Of a stretch of 58,886 bases of DNA, positions 1 to 8,379 are shown piece after piece. The notes beneath the pieces are model-generated. The model was not told where the DNA came from. It worked only from the letters and a program-made list of their open reading frames with translations, and did no database searches. A program made the translations under genes and the position numbers. Every line of letters starts with the position of its first letter. Positions within the stretch are counted from its first letter, which is position 1. The stretch lies in NCBI GenBank assembly GCA_028289065.1, contig JAQGHA010000003.1, positions 1 through 58,886 of the forward strand, read 5' to 3'. This stretch comes from Candidatus Saccharimonadota bacterium. GTDB lineage: Bacteria; Patescibacteriota; Saccharimonadia; Saccharimonadales; Saccharimonadaceae.

Positions 1-1118
1 AGGGTTAAGTTCAATTTGTCTGCGAAACCTTTTTGACGCTTGTTTTGGCCAACACCACCTACACGGGTCACCGAAAGGGCCGTACTAACTGCTGGGCGCA
101 TGGTATCTTTGAAAATTTTCTCATCCAGAATCCACTGGCCATCGGTAATGGACATAATGTTGGTTGGCAGGTAAGCAGTAATATCGCCACCTGGCGCATA
201 CACAATTGGAATCAGGGTTTGGCTGGCGTGGTTGGATTCGGTCTTACCACCACGTTCGAGCAAACTGGAGTGGGTATAGAACATGTCACCTGGATACGAG
301 TCACGGCCCGGGCTAACACCGGCGATTAGTGAAATTTCACGATACGCTTGGGCGTGGGCGGTTAAGTCATCGTAAATAACCAGCGTGTCCATATTAAGTT
401 TATGCCAGAAATATTCTCCATGGGCGGCACCAACATACGGTACAAGGTAGGTCAGAATTAATGACTGGAACGAGTTACTGACAATCACAACGGCTTTTTT
501 AAGTGCATCGTTCTTTTCAAGGGTGCTCACTAATTCAGCGACGTCGTGTTGACGTTTGGCAATCAGCACGTAGATAACCGTAATATCGGTGTTCTTCTGG
601 TTAATGGCAATTTGAGCAGCCAGGGCAGTTTTACCAACCTTGCTGTCGCCAAGCATCGCCATACGTTGGCCACGGGCAAGTGAATATTCAAGGTCAAGAA
701 TAGTGACACCAGTTTCAACTGGAGTATCCAGTAGCTCACGTTCATAAAGCATTGGTGCCGAGTGAAAAACATCCCATTCTTGGTCGGCGGCGATTTCACC
801 CTTACCATCGATTGGCTCGCCGAAAACGTTAATAACACGGCCAATGAAGTTTTTCCCAACCGGGATCATAATATCGCGGGCCTCAATAACACACACTTGC
901 CCAATATGAAGGGGGGATGGGTCGAGTTTCATTACCACCACGTGGTCTTCAAGCACTTGATGTACATAGCCACGGGTGCCATCTTCAAAACGGACCGTCG
1001 CGTGAACGTTAGTAGGCTGCAAGCCTTTAATACTCACCATGAATGAATCAATACCAACAATTTCGCCAACCGGGTTGCCGTCACTAACTAATTTTTCAAA
1101 CTTTTTATTTGCTTCCAC
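1..1118 (-). CDS. atpA: ATP synthase F1 alpha-subunit-like, 3' end outside window
   Basis: Nucleotide-binding F1 subunit; about 372 residues are visible and the C-terminus is cut by the window edge. The reading frame shows a Walker A segment [11 protein letters not shown], the alpha-type segment [36 protein letters not shown], and the SVTRVGG region that carries the arginine finger in alpha subunits. The usual alpha signature GDRQTGKT is changed to GDSKVGKT, and the LLRRPPGREAYPGD region reads [15 protein letters not shown], so it is a divergent alpha. I chose the GTG at 1118 because GGAG lies 7 bases upstream; it overlaps the end of the delta-like gene by 14 bases, which suggests translational coupling. 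The N-terminus is shorter than usual for alpha subunits, whose first segment binds OSCP. Confidence 0.9.
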   Translation of the reverse strand, partial: MEANKKFEKLVSDGNPVGEIVGIDSFMVSIKGLQPTNVHATVRFEDGTRGYVHQVLEDHVVVMKLDPSPLHIGQVCVIEARDIMIPVGKNFIGRVINVFGEPIDGKGEIAADQEWDVFHSAPMLYERELLDTPVETGVTILDLEYSLARGQRMAMLGDSKVGKTALAAQIAINQKNTDITVIYVLIAKRQHDVAELVSTLEKNDALKKAVVIVSNSFQSLILTYLVPYVGAAHGEYFWHKLNMDTLVIYDDLTAHAQAYREISLIAGVSPGRDSYPGDMFYTHSSLLERGGKTESNHASQTLIPIVYAPGGDITAYLPTNIMSITDGQWILDEKIFKDTMRPAVSTALSVTRVGGVGQNKRQKGFADKLNLT

Positions 1119-1623
1119 GAAGTGACTCCAATTCCTCAACCAGTAGGCCGTGCCTACCTTGCAATGCTCCACGGACACTAAGGTCGTGAACATGGTTCGG
1201 GGTTCGTAAATACACGCCAGCGACTAAAGCTGGTTGCAAGCCAACCGCAATAACTGCTTGGGGGTGAACTGTTGTACGCACCCAATCTGTTAGTTTTTGT
1301 AAGCTTTCAACATCAGCTGTGACTGAAAACGTCATGTGTAGTACTGGTGCTTTGTCTTTTAGTAAACGTAGTTCTTTAATCAAATTACTTCGTTCGATAC
1401 TATTTTCAAGAGTCAAATTATTCTGGTGTAAAAATTCAGAAAGTTGGTCCGACAGCATTGGTTGAGTTTGTTCGCCAGAACCAGCTTTTGCCCGAACAGC
1501 CGATGCCGTCATTTCATTGTCGACTCGTTCGACTTCACTAACCAATCGCGAGACATCAATTTTAGTTACCAAGCTAGCTGGCAAAGTAAAATTCTCATGT
1601 GTTTTTATTTCAGTCTCGGTCAT
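1105..1623 (-). CDS. atpH: ATP synthase delta/OSCP-like subunit
   Basis: 172 residues. The C-terminal third matches the OSCP/delta pattern: a beta-strand ([10 protein letters not shown]), then [21 protein letters not shown] and SVRGALQG, comparable to the family's LIGGxxIRxGDxxxDxSVRxxL. The N-terminal half, which in OSCP is a helical bundle that caps the alpha subunits, is poorly conserved here. Its ATG overlaps the stop of the upstream coiled-coil gene (ATGA), and its end overlaps atpA, so it sits where delta normally sits (b-delta-alpha). I infer a peripheral stalk role. The divergence leaves room for an F1-like machine other than the standard synthase. Confidence 0.75.
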   Translation of the reverse strand: MTETEIKTHENFTLPASLVTKIDVSRLVSEVERVDNEMTASAVRAKAGSGEQTQPMLSDQLSEFLHQNNLTLENSIERSNLIKELRLLKDKAPVLHMTFSVTADVESLQKLTDWVRTTVHPQAVIAVGLQPALVAGVYLRTPNHVHDLSVRGALQGRHGLLVEELESLRGSK

Positions 1624-2375
1624 AATTTCATATCGTCCACAATCGCCTGTTTGTTTTCTTCCATTTGGTGGATGATTGATGGCAGTTGTGCCTTAAGGTC
1701 GTATTGGTCACCCAGTGCACCAAGTAGGTAGTGCTCGATAATTCGGCCCATATTATCTTCAAAAGCACTCACCAATACTTGTTGCTGGTCAGCAACGTTC
1801 TTTTCAAGTGTTGCGTTAATTTGGGCATATTGGTCTTTCAATGCCTGGGCGCTATCATTCAGTGACTTCAAAGCCATGTCCTGAGCTTCTTTCATTTCAG
1901 CAATACGAACTTTGTTTTCTTCAAAAACATTAGTGAGGGTAACCTTTTGGTCGGCAACGTTCTTTTGAAGAGTGGTACGAAGGTCTTGGTACTCAGCTTG
2001 AAGCTGTTCAGAATTTTCAGTTAAAGTCTTAAGGGCCACTTCTTGGGCTTGTTTCATTTCGTTGTTGTATTCAGTAAATTGGCCTTCAAGCTGTTTCGCA
2101 ACGCGATCTTTTAACTCAACATTTACTTGAGCAATGGCAACATCTAGTTGCTTCGTAACATGGTCTTGAAGCTGAACGTTTACTTGCCCAATGGTTGTGT
2201 TGAGGTCTTGCTGGAAAAGGGCACCGGTATCATTAATGATCTTTTCAAAATATGAACGTCCAAAAGTTCGCAGTTCATCTTTAAAAGTTTCGTCAATGTA
2301 ATTAACCACAGCGTCAGATGCCTCTTCTTGAGGAGTCTTCTTCACTTCCGGTTTTTTATGTTGAAATATACCCAT
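1620..2375 (-). CDS. Soluble coiled-coil protein in the position of ATP synthase subunit b
   Basis: 251 residues from the ATG at 2375, which has AGGTGGG just upstream; a GTG at 2384 is the alternative. It is almost entirely helical coiled coil with a charged N-terminus (MGIFQHKKPEVKK). I see no hydrophobic membrane segment, unlike canonical subunit b. Two internal tandem duplications are visible: 19-residue units at about 62-80 and 81-99, and 54-residue units at about 107-160 and 161-214 (starting MKQAQEVALK and MKEAQDMALK). It lies between the c-like membrane gene and the delta-like gene, with a 4-base overlap onto the latter. Position and fold suggest a stator rod; how it would reach the membrane is not evident. 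Confidence 0.6.
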   Translation of the reverse strand: MGIFQHKKPEVKKTPQEEASDAVVNYIDETFKDELRTFGRSYFEKIINDTGALFQQDLNTTIGQVNVQLQDHVTKQLDVAIAQVNVELKDRVAKQLEGQFTEYNNEMKQAQEVALKTLTENSEQLQAEYQDLRTTLQKNVADQKVTLTNVFEENKVRIAEMKEAQDMALKSLNDSAQALKDQYAQINATLEKNVADQQQVLVSAFEDNMGRIIEHYLLGALGDQYDLKAQLPSIIHQMEENKQAIVDDMKL

Positions 2376-2395
2376 TGTTCCCACCTATTTCTGCA

Positions 2396-3238
2396 CTATA
2401 GTCTTAGTAGTAAATATACCGCAAATAAACCGATAATTAAAATTAATACGCTTGTTAATATCACTTCCAGCAGCGCTCGGAAAATTGACTTCTTCGACAT
2501 CGGGTTACGACCGATAGAAATGAGGCCATTTCGCACACCAGAATATAAAATTGCAATCGCCGCTAGAATACTGATTAATGTAATTCCTAAGCTTAAATAA
2601 ATACGAATTGGACTGACTTCTTTTTCGGCAATTGTTTGACCAACCCGCTGTAAGAACTCAGGCAAATCAGATTTTGTACTTTCAATGTTCGGATTACTCT
2701 TGATGTCGATGGTTACCGGGATTGACCCTAAGGTTACCGTTTTGTTGGTCTTTCCTTCGGTATCTTTTAATACAGATGTTCCTAGGGTGATACCTTTGCC
2801 ATTAAATGGGGCATTTGCCCGTCCGAAAACAGTCTTCTCGTCGGTACCCGCTTTCATTGCTACCCCATTGATAGACGAAAGTGTCACGTAATCCCCGGAG
2901 GTGATTGGCCCAGCCTGATTGCTCACCAATACGTTATACGTCCCAGATGCTGCCACAAACACTTCATTCTCTAAACCGGAGTTGGAAAGCGTTACCGATA
3001 ACGCATTACGGTCAACGACGACGCCAAACATGTTTTGTAATTCAGCTTGTTTAGCAATTTTAACCCGGTTAGCATCCTTACCAGTAAGTTGAACAATCGT
3101 GCCATTATCGTAAGCGGCGTCGGCAGAATACCCTTGTACGCTGCCACCACCAACACCTTCGGCGGCCACTGGTAAAAAGACAGCCGTAGCCACTCCGACC
3201 ATAATCGCCAAACTAAGGATAGCTCGTGATAGTTTCAC
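2396..3238 (-). CDS. Exported protein with C-terminal membrane hairpin resembling ATP synthase subunit c
   Basis: 280 residues from a GTG start. Residues 1-26 look like a Sec signal peptide (cleavage near PVAA/EG). Residues 27-205 form a beta-rich, Gly/Thr/Val-rich exported domain. Membrane helices lie at about 213-233 and 253-278, joined by a cytoplasmic loop with RNP at 244-246. In subunit c the two helices are joined by a cytoplasmic R(Q/N)P loop, and this gene occupies the c position upstream of b-like, delta-like and alpha genes. Counting from RNP, the essential carboxylate position is Val264; the only acidic residue in helix 2 is Glu258, near the loop end. The resemblance is my inference from motif, topology and gene order; an unrelated anchor protein is possible. 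Confidence 0.5.
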   Translation of the reverse strand: MKLSRAILSLAIMVGVATAVFLPVAAEGVGGGSVQGYSADAAYDNGTIVQLTGKDANRVKIAKQAELQNMFGVVVDRNALSVTLSNSGLENEVFVAASGTYNVLVSNQAGPITSGDYVTLSSINGVAMKAGTDEKTVFGRANAPFNGKGITLGTSVLKDTEGKTNKTVTLGSIPVTIDIKSNPNIESTKSDLPEFLQRVGQTIAEKEVSPIRIYLSLGITLISILAAIAILYSGVRNGLISIGRNPMSKKSIFRALLEVILTSVLILIIGLFAVYLLLRL

Positions 3239-3452
3239 TGTTTGTTTATGCTCCCTACACCTCTATTATGCGCTGGGTTCATTATACCATAAGTAGTATG
3301 TGTTTTTGAGCCTGTCTAAGTGGCTAAATCATTGTTATTTTCATGGTGCTTGTGGTAAAATGGCACCAAGCTTTGATGAACCACCACAAGTCACAAGTGA
3401 TACAAACATTTACTATGCCCTAACAGGGTAAAAAAAGAGTAAAAAAATCAAA

Positions 3453-5894
3453 ATGACTGTGTGGTTCCACCTACCCACTACTTTAAACCTGCCCTTAGAT
3501 AGGCGACTCGCTTTGCGCGTTTCGTGTATTCTATTGCTATGTATTGCGTTAATTACAACGTTATTTTTGAATGCAGTATCATACGCGGCTCCAGGGGTGA
3601 ATCAAACCATTGGCTTCCAAGGCCGTCTTCTCGACTCTAACGGTGACATCGTTCACGATGGCTACTACAACATTCAATTCAAGGTGTACCAAGGTGGTAG
3701 TGGTGAAGCCGCCAATAACCCCGACGGTACCTTGAAATGGACCGAAACCTACATCAACAACGGCAATGCAACCGGTGCTGTTGAAGTGAAAAACGGTTTT
3801 ATGTCGGTCAACCTTGGGTCACTCAACCCATTCGGCAATAGTATCGACTGGAACCAGGACACCTTGTGGCTTTCTATGAATATTGCCGGGGCTGCCACTG
3901 GCTGTACAACTTTCGGAAGTGGCGCCTGTGTAGCCGATGGCGAAATGTTGCCAATGAAGCGAATGACCGCAACTCCTTACGCTTTAAACGCTGGAGCTGT
4001 AAACGGTAAAACAGCCGATAACTTCATCCAACTCGCTCAAGGCGTACAAACCGATGCGAGTACTAACACTAGCAGCATTTTCATCAACAAAACCAGCACC
4101 GGCAACCTTATCCAACTTCAAAACACCGCCACTGATGTATTTACCGTTAACAATGACGGTGATTTGAAGTTTGGTAATAACGCCGACCACAGCCTATCAG
4201 TCGCAACATCCGACGCCGACACCGATGGTCGTGAACTCGCCATCAACGCCGGAGCTGGTGGAAGTGGCAGCGGCAGTAATGGTGGCGGATTGAGCCTACA
4301 GGGTGGTGCGGCCGGTGGTACTAATGGCGATGGTGGCAATATTGAAATCAACGCTGGCGCCAAAACTGGCACTGGAGCTGACGGAACTATCTCCATCGGA
4401 ACCGCTAACGGAAGTGCAATTACTATCGGTAGCACTTCTGCAGCATTGAACCAAAACATTAGCATCGGTACCAACAATACCGTTGGTAGTACCTCAAACG
4501 TTACTATTGGTGCTGGTGAATCAGCCAACAGCGGTGCAACTATCGTTCAAGCCAAAGATTCAGTCACTATTAAAACCGATGGTATTACCCGTGCAACTTT
4601 CTCTGACAGCTCAAATACTGTCTACTTTGGTAACGGCGTCTCCGCATCAGCACCAAATGACTTTACGCTTCAAGGTACAAACAGCTCAGCCACTGGTGTA
4701 GCCGGTGGTTCGCTCAGCCTTCAGGGTGGCCAAGCGACAACCGGTGACGCGAACGGTGGCAATATTACGCTAGGCGGTGGTGCCGGTAGCGGTACTGGCG
4801 CGAGTGGGTTAGTAGTACTTAATACTCCTACTTTCTCAACTGTCTCCAACGACGCTAACTGTTACACCAGTGGCGCGGTCGTCGCTAATAGCTGTACCAT
4901 TACCACTTCAAGCATCAATAACTCCGCGGCGGTTATTGTGGGCTTCAGCGCTACCGGTAAAATTGCTACCCTGCCCGACCCAACTATTACGACCGCCGGC
5001 CGAATAATCTACGTTACCGCCGCTAACGGATCAAAAGACTTTACACTGGCTATGAATGGCGGTGGCAATGGAAACCAAACAACCATGCGCCAAAACACAA
5101 CAACTACCATTCTTTGGAACGGTTCAGACTGGACTATCGCCGGTGCTTCAAACTACGGTGTTAATACAACCGATGATATCGAAAATGTCCAAATCGGTAG
5201 TGGCAGCGATGACAGCACTACTACCCTTTTGACCGTTGATAAAGCAGCCTCAGCTCCAACCGTTACCGATGAAGCACTGCTTGGTAGCATGTACTACGAC
5301 ACCACTGTCGGTAAATTGCAATGCTATGAAGCCGATGGCTGGGGAGCATGTAGCTCAAGCCCAGACAGCTTTGTAACATTAAGCCCAGAATATGCCAATG
5401 CCGTAAAGAACGGTAATGGTATTGGAACCATGAGTTCGGACCTTTGTTCTGACACGCTTAATATTAATGACGGTAGCGATGAACAACCGACCGTTTGTGG
5501 AACTAACGAAACTTACAACTTCTACAGCTGGACCTCTGCTGAGCTAGCTGATCAAAAGCGCAGTATTTATGTAACCTATCAACTACCAAGCAACTTCAAG
5601 GAATTTGTTTCAGGCTCAACTTCACTTATGGGACGAACCGACAACGCAAACTCAACCGTTAATTACCAGGTATACAAGAATACCGGCAGCGGCTTGGCTG
5701 CTTGTGGCGCAGCTGTCGCTGTATCAACCGGGGCACAAACTACTTGGCAAAAAGCCGTCGCTACTAGCACCGCTGACCCTTCTACTTGTGGTTTTGCGGC
5801 TGGCGATAGTGTCGTATTCAGAATCAATCTTACAGCCAGCGTGGATGCCAATGCCTACGCCAGTAACCTTAACTTCGCATTCAGCAACCTTTAG
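3453..5894 (+). CDS. Large secreted beta-rich surface protein
   Basis: 813 residues, Sec-type N-terminus: basic start, hydrophobic segment at about 24-46, then SYAAPGVNQ. Residues about 50-180 contain a globular region (IGFQGRLLDSNGD, then PYALNAGAVNG) seen in phage-tail-like and surface fibre proteins of these bacteria. The middle is Gly/Asn/Thr-rich with repeated NGGG, GGN and ISIGT steps, consistent with a beta-solenoid stalk. A later module (ATLPDPTITTAGR through GSDWTIAGA) resembles the terminal modules of the GH81 proteins at 22606-28575. The end shows no membrane anchor or LPxTG. Base use is richer in G and C than in neighbouring genes. The partner or ligand is unknown. Confidence 0.7.
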   Translation: MTVWFHLPTTLNLPLDRRLALRVSCILLLCIALITTLFLNAVSYAAPGVNQTIGFQGRLLDSNGDIVHDGYYNIQFKVYQGGSGEAANNPDGTLKWTETYINNGNATGAVEVKNGFMSVNLGSLNPFGNSIDWNQDTLWLSMNIAGAATGCTTFGSGACVADGEMLPMKRMTATPYALNAGAVNGKTADNFIQLAQGVQTDASTNTSSIFINKTSTGNLIQLQNTATDVFTVNNDGDLKFGNNADHSLSVATSDADTDGRELAINAGAGGSGSGSNGGGLSLQGGAAGGTNGDGGNIEINAGAKTGTGADGTISIGTANGSAITIGSTSAALNQNISIGTNNTVGSTSNVTIGAGESANSGATIVQAKDSVTIKTDGITRATFSDSSNTVYFGNGVSASAPNDFTLQGTNSSATGVAGGSLSLQGGQATTGDANGGNITLGGGAGSGTGASGLVVLNTPTFSTVSNDANCYTSGAVVANSCTITTSSINNSAAVIVGFSATGKIATLPDPTITTAGRIIYVTAANGSKDFTLAMNGGGNGNQTTMRQNTTTTILWNGSDWTIAGASNYGVNTTDDIENVQIGSGSDDSTTTLLTVDKAASAPTVTDEALLGSMYYDTTVGKLQCYEADGWGACSSSPDSFVTLSPEYANAVKNGNGIGTMSSDLCSDTLNINDGSDEQPTVCGTNETYNFYSWTSAELADQKRSIYVTYQLPSNFKEFVSGSTSLMGRTDNANSTVNYQVYKNTGSGLAACGAAVAVSTGAQTTWQKAVATSTADPSTCGFAAGDSVVFRINLTASVDANAYASNLNFAFSNL

Positions 5895-5922
5895 CCCAGT
5901 TGGGTGCCCATATCTGTTATGG

Positions 5923-5928
5923 TAAAAT
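5923..5928 (+). promoter_or_regulatory. Predicted -10 (TAAAAT) of a leaderless transcript
   Basis: TAAAAT ends 10 bases before the ATG at 5939 and no Shine-Dalgarno lies between. This decides the start at 5939 over the in-frame ATG at 5900, which would place the hexamer inside the gene. Confidence 0.5.
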
Positions 5929-5938
5929 AACAGTACTA

Positions 5939-6466
5939 ATGAAACTAGCAAAACGCTTTGTCGTCTCTAAAAAAACCATCATCACAGCGACTGTGATTAT
6001 CACCGTTGTAATAGCCGGTGCAACCATTGGTGTATTAACTATTAAAAACAAGGCAACTGAAAATGGCACTAAGAATACCCAGGCTGTTGATGCTCCAAAC
6101 TACAAAACTGTTCTCCCTACTGGTGCGTCAATCAGCAGTTTAGGCGGATGGAGTCGCATTAGCCCTCCAGAAAACGATCCGGTATACGCCTATACCGATG
6201 CAATAAATGGCGTTTCGATTAATGTCAGCGAGCAACCCCTACCAGCCTCCTTTAAAGGTGACGTAGATGCTGAAGTTTTAGAACTGGCAAAAAAATACAG
6301 CGCCACCACACAGGTAAACGCTGGATCCGTAAAAGTGTACATTGGCACCTCAGCTAAAGGTCCACAATCGGTTATCTTTACTAAAAATAATCTACTGGTT
6401 TTAATTAAATCTCAACAAAAAATTGATGACAAAAACTGGGAAAAATACGTCGAATCGCTTAGCTAG
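5939..6466 (+). CDS. Single-span membrane protein of unknown function
   Basis: 175 residues. A basic N-terminus (MKLAKRFVVSKK) is followed by a membrane helix at about 14-36 and an extracytoplasmic domain of about 130 residues containing GGWSRISPPENDPVYAYTD and a C-terminal DDKNWEKYVESL. I recognise no catalytic motif. The organisation, a short anchor plus a compact alpha/beta domain, is common among small surface proteins of this lineage. Start chosen from the -10 hexamer upstream. The gene is convergent with the next one, with only 2 bases between the stops and no clear terminator hairpin. Confidence 0.7.
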   Translation: MKLAKRFVVSKKTIITATVIITVVIAGATIGVLTIKNKATENGTKNTQAVDAPNYKTVLPTGASISSLGGWSRISPPENDPVYAYTDAINGVSINVSEQPLPASFKGDVDAEVLELAKKYSATTQVNAGSVKVYIGTSAKGPQSVIFTKNNLLVLIKSQQKIDDKNWEKYVESLS

Positions 6467-6468
6467 TG

Positions 6469-7056
6469 TTAGTGAGCTTTTTTGTATTCGCTAATTGAGT
6501 TAGCTACTTTACCGTCAGTTTTCAGGTTTTCGTAAAACAAGACTTGGTCTTTAGAGATAACCATGGCATCTTCAGGGCCATGAATCTCGCTACCTAACTT
6601 AATCAGCTGAACATCACTTTGGTCAGATGAGGTTTGTTGCGGGTTTGTATCGGTAGCATCGGTTGATTTCGTTTGAAGGTAAAATATATCGGTTAACTTC
6701 AGGTTTTCATCATTGAGCGTAGATAGTTTACCAAAATAAACTTGGCCGTTCGTAAAGAAAACAGCTTGGTACTTTTTAGTATCAATTGCACTATCGCCGC
6801 CTTTATTCATATTTGAAATAGCGAACCAAGCAGCAAGCGCTAAAATAAGCAGGCCAATAATTAATAATAGTGGAAACTTAAAACGCCGAGAAGGCTGTGG
6901 CGCCTTGGTGTTGCGGTGAGTAGCCGTTGGTCGCTCAACAGGAGTTGGCTCAGCTTTTACCGGTTGAGGTTCTTCGGGTTGGCGATAAGTGGGTTCCGAA
7001 CGATTAACCACTCTTCTATCTGCCGGTCGTGATACACGAAACGGTCCTTCATCCAT
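6469..7056 (-). CDS. Single-span membrane protein with proline-rich cytoplasmic tail, unknown function
   Basis: 195 residues. Residues 1-62 are Pro/Arg/Thr-rich and disordered; a membrane helix lies at about 63-83 (FPLLLIIGLLILALAAWFAI); the rest is an exterior domain with YQAVFFTNGQVYFGKL, a pattern seen in many uncharacterised CPR proteins. GGAG lies 9 bases upstream of the ATG. No enzyme motif is visible. The arrangement, an N-terminal disordered part inside and a small domain outside, suggests a sensor or scaffold role, but that is a guess. Confidence 0.7.
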   Translation of the reverse strand: MDEGPFRVSRPADRRVVNRSEPTYRQPEEPQPVKAEPTPVERPTATHRNTKAPQPSRRFKFPLLLIIGLLILALAAWFAISNMNKGGDSAIDTKKYQAVFFTNGQVYFGKLSTLNDENLKLTDIFYLQTKSTDATDTNPQQTSSDQSDVQLIKLGSEIHGPEDAMVISKDQVLFYENLKTDGKVANSISEYKKAH

Positions 7057-7138
7057 ATCTGCTTCTCCAATTTCCTATTCTTACTCGCTCTATCATAGCA
7101 TAAGGGGTATATCATCGACAATTAGCGAGTTGCACTGC

Positions 7139-7591
7139 CTAGAAATCAGCAATAACCAGTTTATGCATTTGCATCATATTGCCGTAGGCATTTGGTCGCT
7201 GCATAAGTTCGCCCATATTCTCGGGAATTACCTGCCAACTTAAACCAAACTGATCTTTACACCATCCACACTGTTCGGATTCAGGCACCTTTGAGAGCTT
7301 CTCCCAATAGTAATCAATTTCTTCTTGATCTTTACAATCAATAACAAACGAAACCGCTTCACTAAATTTAAAGTCAGGGCCACCATTGAGGCTGGTGAAG
7401 CGCTGGCCGTTAAGCTCAAAATCAATCACGAGGACTTTACCGGCCATAGATTTTTGAAAATCCATCAGACCTTCAGTTGTGTATTATTGAATGTCCAAAA
7501 TTTTACTGTTTGGAAATACAGAAATATAATAATTTACCGCTTCTTCAGCATTGGTATCAAACCATAAACACGGGGTAATCTTTTGACTCAT
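7139..7591 (-). pseudogene. VOC/PhnB-like protein gene interrupted by an in-frame TAA
   Basis: From the ATG at 7591 (GGAGG just upstream) the frame reads MSQKITPCLWFDTNAEEAVNYY, the usual start of PhnB-like glyoxalase/VOC proteins, then ISVFPNSKILDIQ and a TAA at 7484-7486. The same frame continues without a shift as YTTEGLMDFQKSMAG and on to 7139 (GPDFKFSEAVSFVIDCKDQEEIDYYW, CGWCKDQFGLSWQ). A single base change therefore separates two halves of one intact domain. An internal ATG could still make the C-terminal 108 residues, but that lacks the first beta-alpha-beta unit. It is a recent nonsense mutation, or a sequencing error. An intact relative lies at 39116-39553. Confidence 0.8.
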
Positions 7592-7632
7592 GGTGCCTCC
7601 TTTGATTGCGCTATCTACTATTATTATACGCT

Positions 7633-8283
7633 TCAATCCTGATCATGCCGTTTATCGATGTACTTATGTAACCTATCGACATACAAAATATAGGTATTTC
7701 TGGAATGGTTTAATAGTTTCTTTAACTCGAGTTTTTTCAGTACAATTCCAGCTGTCTCGCGGGTTAAACCTAAAGCATTGGCTATCTCTTGTTGGGTTAT
7801 TGTAAGCTTACGGATAGTTTTGTTCGGAAATGTCGAACCGAGCGTATCAGCCATATATAACAGCGTACGGGCAACTTTTTCACTGGCTTTTGATTGTTCC
7901 AGAGCTTCAATGTGTTTTAAATTAGTCAGAAGTATTTTAGTTAATCGCACATGCCGCTTAAAAAGGCTGTCATGGTTTTGCTGCATATGATCTAAATAAT
8001 CTTCGCACGGTATCACCCGTACCGTACAGCGAGTATAGGCTTCGTAAAAATATTGGCAGCGGTCAATTAAACCAATCGTAAAGCCAATTGGAATATCCTC
8101 GCCTTTATTGTCTATCGAAACAATTCGCTCTTCACCGGCTTCGTTAATGGTATAGGTTTTAATAATACCCGATTCAATAATGTAGGTGCCTTTCGGTACT
8201 TCGTCTTTCAATAAGACAGTCTGCCCCTTCTCGAAAACTAATGATGGATACGAGGCAATAAATTGTTCGAAAGCTTGGACCAT
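7633..8283 (-). CDS. Crp/Fnr-family transcription regulator
   Basis: 216 residues. The N-terminal cyclic-nucleotide-binding-type beta barrel (EKGQTVLLKDEVPKGTYIIESGIIKTY) is followed by a dimer helix (SKASEKVARTLLYMAD) and a winged helix-turn-helix (ITQQEIANALGLTRETAGIVLKKLELKKLL). No cysteine cluster for an Fe-S cluster is seen, and the phosphate-binding RGE..A.R element of true CRP is absent, so the effector is unknown. GGGGGTG precedes the start. The leader holds TACAACA (8284-8290) and TGTTGTA (8311-8317), a perfect 7-base inverted repeat that could be an operator or an mRNA stem. A paralogue lies at 16170. Confidence 0.85.
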   Translation of the reverse strand: MVQAFEQFIASYPSLVFEKGQTVLLKDEVPKGTYIIESGIIKTYTINEAGEERIVSIDNKGEDIPIGFTIGLIDRCQYFYEAYTRCTVRVIPCEDYLDHMQQNHDSLFKRHVRLTKILLTNLKHIEALEQSKASEKVARTLLYMADTLGSTFPNKTIRKLTITQQEIANALGLTRETAGIVLKKLELKKLLNHSRNTYILYVDRLHKYIDKRHDQD

Positions 8284-8379
8284 TACAACACCCCCTAATT
8301 GGGATATTCATGTTGTATGCCATCCCTCATCTTAGAGTACGCTGATTATTTCATGCATGCAACCGAGCTTGTGAGATAT

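Noticed and set aside
4118-4528. Minus-strand frame with Pro/Ala/Leu-rich product opposite the 813-residue gene
   Set aside because: It is a shadow of the Gly/Asn/Thr-rich repeat region; no ribosome site or promoter.
7484-7486. Stop codon recoding or non-standard code
   Set aside because: TAA and TGA are used as normal stops throughout, including in gene overlaps, so a single nonsense change is simpler.
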